From: Schauerella fraxinea
GTDB taxonomy: Bacteria > Pseudomonadota > Gammaproteobacteria > Burkholderiales > Burkholderiaceae_B
Length of the DNA: 64,000 nucleotides
Assembly: GCA_030849945.1 (NCBI GenBank)
Contig: JAVDKK010000001.1
Coordinates: 124,001 to 188,000, forward strand
Direction: 5' to 3'
In this document: piece by piece, positions 58,558 through 64,000 of the stretch
Position numbering within the stretch: the first letter of the stretch is position 1
How the letters are laid out: each line of letters starts with the position of its first letter
Notes under the pieces: generated by a model
Database searches by the model: none
What the model was told of the DNA's origin: nothing
Seen by the model: only the letters and a program-made list of their open reading frames with translations
Program-made: the position numbers and the translations under genes

Positions 58558-58617
58558 CGACCAAATGGGCGACCGAATGGGCGATCAAATTGGCGATCGA
58601 ATTGGCGATCGAATTGG
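58558..58617. repeat. Five tandem copies of a 12-bp repeat
   Basis: Consensus CGATCGAATTGG; copies at 58558, 58570, 58582, 58594 and 58606. The last two are identical and the first three differ by one to three bases (for example CGACCAAATGGG). The repeats lie between the FMN riboswitch and the esterase gene. The period of 12 would encode four-residue repeats if translated, but no gene is supported here. Confidence 0.85.
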
Positions 58618-58920
58618 CGACTAGGCGGACAAGGCGGAACGACAACGCGTGCGTGCGCTTACCGGTTCACGTTCGCGCGCGACGGTTGCGCACTGTCTTC
58701 GGGTACGCGCTGCGCACCGGCGATCAACTGCAAGTGTGTGCCGTTCAGTCGGCAGTCAACTGCCGGTCAACTTTGGCAACCAAAAAAGTGGCAGCGGCGG
58801 ACATAGATTGCCGAATTTTCCATTTTCAGGCCTGGAATTTGCCTAGTCGATATCACGCGGACGTCGACTCCCTCTTCGAACATCCGCCAAAAATCAGATC
58901 CCTGTATTCCTGGAGAAGTC

Positions 58921-60057
58921 ATGTCTTTGCGTTCACCCGCGTCCGCCCCGTCCCGCTCGCGCCTCACGTTGGCCCGCCCGTTCATCGTACTGGCCGGCGT
59001 CGCAGCCATCGCCAGCTTGGCCGCGTGCAGCGCGCCGCCCGACAAACCCTCGCCCGTCGCCAACGCGGTGGCCAATACGTCGGCCGCGCTGCGCGCCGAC
59101 GACGATATGAAAACGGTACTTGATGCGTTTGCTGCACTCGATCCCAAGGCGATCGAAAAGATCAGCGTGACCGAAGCGCGTGCCCAGCCGACGTTTGCCG
59201 ATGCGGTGAATAGCGTGCTGCGCCAGCAAGGCCGCGACACGTCGCCCACGGCGCTGGTGCCCGGCGTGACGTCGCGCGACACCACAATCAAGACGGCCAC
59301 GGGCGCCCTGCCGGTGCGCATCTTCACACCGCAGGGCAAAGGCCCTTTCCCGGTGATCGTGTACTTCCACGGCGGCGGTTGGGTGATCGCCGACAAGGCG
59401 GTCTACGACGGCGGCGCGCGCGGTCTCGCGAAGCAGGCGAATGCGGTGGTGGTGTCCGTTGACTACCGCCGTGCGCCGGAAGCGAAATTCCCTGCCGCCT
59501 GGGATGACGCCTTGGCGTCTTATCGCTGGGTCGCCCGCAATGCCAAATCGATCAAGGGCAATCCGAAGCAGTTGGCGTTGGCTGGCGAAAGCGCAGGCGG
59601 CAACTTGGCGGTCGCGACCGCCGTGGCCGCGCGCGATGCGGGCTTGACGCCGCCGATGCACGTGCTGGCGGTATACCCGGTGGCGCAAACCGGCAGCCTG
59701 AACACGCCGTCGTACATCGAAAACGCCATGGCCAAACCGCTCAATCGTCCGATGGTCGAGTGGTTCCTCGACAAGCTCTTGAAGAGCCCCGCCGACAAGG
59801 AAGATACGCGATTGGATCTGGTGCACGCCAACCTAGCCGGCCTGCCGGCAACCACCATCATCAACGCGCGGCTCGACCCGTTGCGCAGCGACGGCGCGCA
59901 GTTGGAAGATGCACTGCGCAAAGCCGGCGTTCAAGTCGAACGCAAGGATTACGAAGGCGTCACGCACGAATTCTTCGGCGGTGCCGCAGTGATCCAGAAG
60001 GCGCAGGAAGCACAGACCTACGCCGGCGAACGTTTGAAGCAATCGTTCGGCAACTAA
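58921..60057 (+). CDS. Alpha/beta-hydrolase esterase lipoprotein (hormone-sensitive lipase family)
   Basis: A 378-residue exported esterase. The N-terminus has a lipobox, SLAAC with Cys36, so it is probably a lipoprotein. The catalytic domain carries the oxyanion motif VYFHGGGW, the nucleophile in GESAGGNL, and Asp/His near ARLDPLRSDG and GVTHEFFGG. The first 100 residues after the lipobox are a helical cap. GGAG lies before the ATG at 58921. It hydrolyses short-chain esters or lactones; substrate unknown. A good terminator follows. Confidence 0.92.
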   Translation: MSLRSPASAPSRSRLTLARPFIVLAGVAAIASLAACSAPPDKPSPVANAVANTSAALRADDDMKTVLDAFAALDPKAIEKISVTEARAQPTFADAVNSVLRQQGRDTSPTALVPGVTSRDTTIKTATGALPVRIFTPQGKGPFPVIVYFHGGGWVIADKAVYDGGARGLAKQANAVVVSVDYRRAPEAKFPAAWDDALASYRWVARNAKSIKGNPKQLALAGESAGGNLAVATAVAARDAGLTPPMHVLAVYPVAQTGSLNTPSYIENAMAKPLNRPMVEWFLDKLLKSPADKEDTRLDLVHANLAGLPATTIINARLDPLRSDGAQLEDALRKAGVQVERKDYEGVTHEFFGGAAVIQKAQEAQTYAGERLKQSFGN

Positions 60058-60094
60058 GGCGATCGCGCGGGTTCGCGCCTGCGCATTGCAAAGC

Positions 60095-60126
60095 ACGGCC
60101 CACTGAGAATGTGGGCCGTTTTTTTT
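60095..60126 (+). terminator. Rho-independent terminator after the esterase gene
   Basis: ACGGCCCAC pairs with GTGGGCCGT around TGAGAAT, followed by eight T. Confidence 0.93.
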
Positions 60127-60174
60127 AACGGGCGTTGTCACCGCGGCATGCCTCAAAAAAGGCTGGCCGCAACC

Positions 60175-61278
60175 TTAGAAGCGATGCCGGATTCCCGCCG
60201 CGTACTGCGACTCGTGCCAGTCCGCGTCATGCCAGGCGCCGTTCACATAGCCGTAGATTGCATAGAGGTTGGTGCGTTTGGTCAGGTCGTAGCCGTAGCC
60301 GATCGAATACACCTGCTGACTGTGCGTGGCATCGTCGCGTGCGAGCGCACCGCTCGAACGCGGCATGCTGGCCTGCCACGAGGCGAGCACCGTACCGGCG
60401 CCAATGCGCCACGCCGCACCCACCATGGCACCATCGACCGTGCTGCCGGGAAAATAAGCGCGCTGGCCCGGTGATATCACGCCAGGAATGGTCGATCCAT
60501 TACGCATCATTGACCATGCGGCGTACAACGTGATGGGATTCAGGCGCCACTTGCCAGCAAGCGTGGCAGCGTAAGGCTGTTCATCGCCGCCGGCCGCGCG
60601 CATGGCGGCTTCCTGGGTGGTGCCCTGGCCCCAATGCGCGCCTTCGTAAGTGGCCGTGAGGGCAAACGCATCGCGGTCGTACACCAGCGCGCCGCTCATC
60701 AGCTTGCTGGATGCCGGCGTGCGATAGCCTTGGCCGTCGTAGCTGAAGCTGTAGTCCACACCGGCACGCAGGCCGCCGATGGTGGGCGTCCAATAGGCCA
60801 GCGTGTTGTCGGACCGATTGGCGTTGTAGGGCAAGAGCGTGGTTTGCGCACCGGTGATGAGATAGGATCCCAGAAACGCGTCGAAGTCGGCCAACGTGAG
60901 CGAGGACGCAGACGTCTGGCGGCCGAGACGCCATTCGCCCCAATCGCCGGACAGCCCCAGCCAGGCTGCGCGGCCAAACAAGCGGCTGCCTTGCGCCGAT
61001 CGCCCTTCGTTGGCAAGAAAGCCGCTTTCCAAAACGAAGTTGGCGCGCGTACCACCGCCCAGATCTTCACTGCCGCGCAGGCCCCAACGCGAACCGGACT
61101 GCACGCCGGAAAGCATCTTCAACGACGTGCCATCGTTCTGGCTCGATATGCCGCCCACGCTCAAATCGACCACGCCATACAACGTGACGCTACTGGTCGA
61201 TTGCGCTTGAACGGCGCATGCCATGCAGGCCGCCCAAACAGCCACGAAACCGGCCGCAGCGCGGGAAATCAACGTCAT
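60175..61278 (-). CDS. Outer-membrane porin, Burkholderiales OmpC/PhoE-like type
   Basis: A 367-residue trimeric-porin-type protein. A signal peptide ends at CAVQAQS, followed by the classic first strand SSVTLYGVVDLSVGG. The constriction-loop region and alternating strands are as expected: SGSRWGLRGSEDLGGGTRA, LFGRAAWLGLSGDWGEWRLG. The C-terminus YAAGIRHRF ends in Phe, needed for Bam assembly. The ATG at 61278 is one codon after an in-frame GTG. It lies 13 bases after an acyltransferase gene, which suggests one transcript. Confidence 0.92.
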   Translation of the reverse strand: MTLISRAAAGFVAVWAACMACAVQAQSTSSVTLYGVVDLSVGGISSQNDGTSLKMLSGVQSGSRWGLRGSEDLGGGTRANFVLESGFLANEGRSAQGSRLFGRAAWLGLSGDWGEWRLGRQTSASSLTLADFDAFLGSYLITGAQTTLLPYNANRSDNTLAYWTPTIGGLRAGVDYSFSYDGQGYRTPASSKLMSGALVYDRDAFALTATYEGAHWGQGTTQEAAMRAAGGDEQPYAATLAGKWRLNPITLYAAWSMMRNGSTIPGVISPGQRAYFPGSTVDGAMVGAAWRIGAGTVLASWQASMPRSSGALARDDATHSQQVYSIGYGYDLTKRTNLYAIYGYVNGAWHDADWHESQYAAGIRHRF

Positions 61279-61291
61279 CACGATCCACGCC

Positions 61292-62464
61292 TTACAGATA
61301 CTTGAGCCACGCGATATCGCGGCGGCGTGCTTTCAAGCGACCAAAGGCACGCACCGGCCAAAACATCGCGACAGCCAGCAGCACGGTGATCACCCAGATC
61401 GTGCCGATGCTGTTCACGCCGAAGAACTTGCCTTGGTCCAGGCCCCAGATCGCCACGCATCCCAGATAGAGCGCCTTGAGTACGTACAAATGCACGACGT
61501 AGAAGAACATGGGCGCCGCGCCGTACACACACAGCGCGCGCACCCAGGCGCGGTGCTGCGCGCGTTCCAGCAGGATCAGCAATCCGCATCCCAAGCCCAG
61601 CGTGAGCAGCAGAAACAGCAGCGACGGCGGATACTTCGTGATGTTGAAAAAGCTCATTGCCGTCTGCAAGCCATCGACGCCCCCTGACCATTTCTGCGCT
61701 TGGCCATAGCCATTGAGACTGCGCAACGCCACGAAACCCAGCAGCGCGATCGCACCGGCGAAAGCCAGGTAGCGGGTGCGAACCGCGGGATCGGCGAGCC
61801 GGCCAAACCACGGCCCGGCGGCATAGCCCAGCGCAATCACCCCGATCCAGGGCAGGAGCGGATACGAGGTGCGCAGGCGCAAAGACTCGCTCACTGCGAT
61901 CCAGCCTCGATCGTGCAGCACCGCCCACACCACATGCAGCGGATGCCCGGCCGCGAAGTGCACGTGATCGAGCAGGTTGTGCCCAGCCACCACGGCCACC
62001 CCCACGGCAATCAAGGCCCAGCGCGGCAACCACAGCAATGCCGCCAATGCCACCATGCTCAAGCCGATCGCCCAGATCACCTGCAGATACACCACCGAGG
62101 GCGGAAACTGGAAGGTCCACGCAAAGTTGATCACGATCATTTCAAGCAGGATCAGGAAGACGCCGCGTTTGAACAAGAAGGCCGACACTGCAGCACGATT
62201 GCCGGCTTTATCGCCATAAAGCCACGCCGACAGCCCGGTAAGAAACACAAACACCGGTGCGCAAAGATGCGCCAAGAGCCGCGAAAAGAAGAGCGTGGGA
62301 TCGGTGCTCGCCACGTCCATCGGGTCGCTGACTTGATGGTGCAGGAAGAAGGTCTCACGCACGTGATCGAGCAGCATGATGACGATCACCAGGCCGCGCA
62401 GCGCGTCGATGGAGAGCAAGCGAGACGAGGAGGCGGACGTAGCGGGCAATGGCGAAAGCGACAT
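61292..62464 (-). CDS. DUF1624/HGSNAT-like membrane acyltransferase
   Basis: A 390-residue membrane protein with about ten helices. The start reads RLLSIDALRGLVIVIMLLDHVRE, the hallmark of the heparan-alpha-glucosaminide acetyltransferase/DUF1624/DUF5009 family (DALRG motif, conserved His). The region LPWIGVIALGYAAGPWFG and the second conserved part YGAAPMFFYVVHLYVLK are also typical. It probably moves an acyl group across or within the membrane onto a sugar or glycolipid; the substrate is not known. The ATG at 62464 is preferred over in-frame starts upstream. It lies 13 bases before a porin gene. Confidence 0.88.
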   Translation of the reverse strand: MSLSPLPATSASSSRLLSIDALRGLVIVIMLLDHVRETFFLHHQVSDPMDVASTDPTLFFSRLLAHLCAPVFVFLTGLSAWLYGDKAGNRAAVSAFLFKRGVFLILLEMIVINFAWTFQFPPSVVYLQVIWAIGLSMVALAALLWLPRWALIAVGVAVVAGHNLLDHVHFAAGHPLHVVWAVLHDRGWIAVSESLRLRTSYPLLPWIGVIALGYAAGPWFGRLADPAVRTRYLAFAGAIALLGFVALRSLNGYGQAQKWSGGVDGLQTAMSFFNITKYPPSLLFLLLTLGLGCGLLILLERAQHRAWVRALCVYGAAPMFFYVVHLYVLKALYLGCVAIWGLDQGKFFGVNSIGTIWVITVLLAVAMFWPVRAFGRLKARRRDIAWLKYL

Positions 62465-62500
62465 GAGGCAAGAAAAATCGAGGAGCGTGAGGCAGCGATT

Positions 62501-62518
62501 GTAATGTAATAACATTAC
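62501..62518. promoter_or_regulatory. Inverted repeat (possible operator) upstream of the acyltransferase gene
   Basis: GTAATGT (62501-62507), four bases, ACATTAC (62512-62518): a perfect 7-4-7 inverted repeat 37 to 54 bases before the acyltransferase start. Such sites are typical of dimeric repressors (TetR or MarR type). The AT-rich site stands out from the GC-rich surroundings. Confidence 0.5.
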
Positions 62519-62663
62519 TTTTCAAGCCCTTTCCTGACGAATTCCTGATCTCCGGGAACAAGTCGTGCAGACGCGGACTCCAACCTCGTCGAGGCCGGAA
62601 ACACACGCTTGACGCTCTTGCGCGAATTCGGCCTCCCGCACCGCCTTAGGAGAACCGCCCCTG

Positions 62664-64000
62664 ATGACCACACACAGCCGCGCCACATCCTCCGATGACG
62701 TTCGTGACCTCATCGCCACGCAACGCCCGATCGAAGCGCACGGCATCGTGGGCGATATGCGCACCGCCGCGCTCATCGCCGACGATGGCACCGTCGACTT
62801 CTTCTGCTGGCCCGAGTTCGACAGCCCGTCGCTGTTCGTGTCGTTGCTGGATGCGCCGCGCGCCGGCGCCTTCCAATTGGCACCCGATCTGCCGGGCGCC
62901 CGGCGCATGCAGATTTATCTGCCGGACACGAATGTGCTGGTCACGCGTTGGCTCTCGGACGAAACGATTGTGGAAGTCACCGACTTCATGCCGATCTATC
63001 CCGTCGATCGTGAGTCACGCCTCGTGCGCATCGTGCGCGCGATCGGTGGCGATGCACGCATCGATATGCATTGCGCCGTGCGCCTCGATTACGCGCGCGC
63101 CGACACACAAGCGCGCGCGAACGGCGACGACATTTGCTTCAGCGCCGAGGGGCAGCCCAGCGTACGCCTGGCGGCGAGCCGTCCGATGGCGATTGACGAC
63201 AACGCCGCACACGCCAGCTTTCAGCTGCGCGAAGGCGAAACCGCCGAGTTCATTCTCGGCGGCGCCGATGACGAGCTCGTGCGCACCGACGACATCGCCA
63301 ACTGCTATAGCGACACGGTCACGTTCTGGCAACGCTGGATCGGCACGTCGAACTATCGCGGCCGGTGGCGCGAGATGGTGCAGCGTTCTGCATTGGCGCT
63401 CAAACTGCTCACGTCGCGCACGACCGGCGCCATTGCAGCGGCCGCAACATTCGGTCTGCCCGAAAGCCCCGGCGGCGAACGCAACTGGGACTATCGCTAT
63501 ACGTGGATCCGCGACGCCTCGTTCACCATCTACGCGTTCATGCGCCTGGGCTTTACCGAAGAGGCCAACGACTTCATGCGCTGGACCGCCAAGCGTGTGA
63601 CCACCGATGCGCAGGGCAAGAACGTGTTGAGCATCATGTACACGATGGATGGCCACGAGGATATCGAGGAGAGCAATCTCGATCACCTCATCGGTCATGG
63701 TGGCGCGCTGCCGGTGCGCATCGGCAATGGCGCACACGATCAGGTGCAGCACGACATCTACGGCGAACTGCTCGACGGCATTTACTTGAGCAACAAATAC
63801 GGCGAAGCCATTTCCCATCAAGGCTGGAAGCACGTGGTGGCGATCGTCGACGAAGCCTGCGAACGCTGGAATACGCCCGATGTGGGCATCTGGGAAATGC
63901 GCGGCGAACCGCAGCATTTTCTGCATTCACGGCTGATGTGCTGGGTTGCTGTCGATCGTGCCATCCGTCTGGCGCAGAAGCGCTCGTTACCTGCGCCATT
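62664..64000 (+). CDS. Glycoside hydrolase family 15 protein (partial, C-terminus beyond window)
   Basis: At least 445 residues of a cytoplasmic GH15 enzyme (glucoamylase or trehalase type); the family is about 600 long, so about a quarter is missing. The N-terminal beta-sandwich contains IEAHGIVGDMRTAALIADDG and VDFFCWPEFDSPSLF. The catalytic domain has NWDYRYTWIRDASFTIYAFM and Glu411 in GIWEMRG, the general-acid site of the family. AGGAG lies about 11 bases before the ATG at 62664. It probably breaks down trehalose or a storage glucan. Confidence 0.92.
   Translation, partial: MTTHSRATSSDDVRDLIATQRPIEAHGIVGDMRTAALIADDGTVDFFCWPEFDSPSLFVSLLDAPRAGAFQLAPDLPGARRMQIYLPDTNVLVTRWLSDETIVEVTDFMPIYPVDRESRLVRIVRAIGGDARIDMHCAVRLDYARADTQARANGDDICFSAEGQPSVRLAASRPMAIDDNAAHASFQLREGETAEFILGGADDELVRTDDIANCYSDTVTFWQRWIGTSNYRGRWREMVQRSALALKLLTSRTTGAIAAAATFGLPESPGGERNWDYRYTWIRDASFTIYAFMRLGFTEEANDFMRWTAKRVTTDAQGKNVLSIMYTMDGHEDIEESNLDHLIGHGGALPVRIGNGAHDQVQHDIYGELLDGIYLSNKYGEAISHQGWKHVVAIVDEACERWNTPDVGIWEMRGEPQHFLHSRLMCWVAVDRAIRLAQKRSLPAP

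Larger units (their letters stand above)
58233..58920. other. Regulatory and intergenic region between divergent ribB and esterase genes
   Basis: About 690 bases. From the left: the ribB leader with terminator and FMN riboswitch (58301-58490), the five 12-bp repeats (58558-58617), then about 300 bases before the esterase. An open frame at 58590-59123 runs through the repeats and into the esterase in another frame; I do not accept it as a gene. No clear esterase promoter found. Confidence 0.5.

Noticed and set aside
58558..58617. The tandem repeats as a CRISPR array
   Set aside because: The units are only 12 bases, directly adjacent with no spacers, and there are no cas genes.
58590..59123. 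A 177-codon plus-strand frame starting in the 12-bp repeats
   Set aside because: It overlaps the esterase start in another frame, contains repeat-encoded residues at its start, has an Arg-rich ordinary shadow composition and lacks a ribosome site.
1..64000. tRNA, rRNA, insertion sequences, integrases or prophage genes
   Set aside because: I looked for transposase or integrase motifs and for cloverleaf or rRNA sequence and found none; the two ABC systems and paralogue pairs look like ordinary duplications.

Overview
The window is GC-rich, densely coded DNA with short gaps and many 1-4 bp stop/start overlaps. The gene content points to a free-living Burkholderiales betaproteobacterium: two DUF4148 secreted proteins, a trimeric OmpC-type porin with the mature start SSVTLYGVVD, TRAP and Dpp-type transporters, two M81 (MlrC-like) enzymes, and a GcvA-like LysR gene facing a DUF1127 gene. 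I see no rRNA, tRNA, insertion sequence, phage or CRISPR. I do not name a genus.

Layout. 1-11.5 kb: an amide-utilisation pair on the minus strand (binding protein and nitrilase-type amidohydrolase, the latter behind a terminator-like leader), then a plus-strand oligopeptide ABC operon ending in an M81 enzyme, an MCE/PqiB protein and an M20 amidohydrolase. 11.6-23.3 kb: TRAP genes dctM and dctQ, then ppiC, two tandem paralogous hybrid histidine kinases, a NarL/LuxR-type response regulator, a large autotransporter, and a dctP-type binding protein on the same strand as dctQM but 8.8 kb away. 23.4-31.6 kb: a thioredoxin-like protein, an acetyltransferase, a LysE exporter, a second complete Dpp-type ABC operon and a GFA protein. 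31.7-37.8 kb: two paralogous chemoreceptors and small metabolic or secreted proteins.

37.8-40.1 kb holds the most striking unit. Two DUF4148 secreted proteins and a TetR regulator form a plus-strand operon. A second, paralogous TetR gene converges on the first and overlaps its 3' end by 65 bp. The operon and the second tetR are each preceded by nearly the same promoter, with a palindromic operator in the 17-bp spacer. This looks like a two-repressor circuit with one shared operator, and the second tetR appears to be leaderless.

40.1-45.3 kb is a light-signalling operon: bacteriophytochrome kinase, CheY-like regulator and multi-REC hybrid kinase. The phytochrome's expected biliverdin-attachment Cys lies upstream of the only canonical start codon. 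45.6-48.3 kb carries a cytochrome c with an unusual N-terminal domain beside a PQQ alcohol dehydrogenase whose active site has the Asp-x-Asp pattern of lanthanide-dependent enzymes. 48.3-64 kb contains a DedA-rhodanese fusion, an ABC-F ATPase, two LysR regulators, an MFS transporter paired with the second M81 enzyme, a zinc metallopeptidase, ribB under an FMN riboswitch and terminator, a lipoprotein esterase, an acyltransferase-porin pair behind a palindromic site, and a GH15 enzyme cut by the window end.

Starts were chosen by Shine-Dalgarno match, family start and overlap. Long antisense frames are common in this GC-rich DNA and were discarded when a recognisable protein family lay on the other strand.
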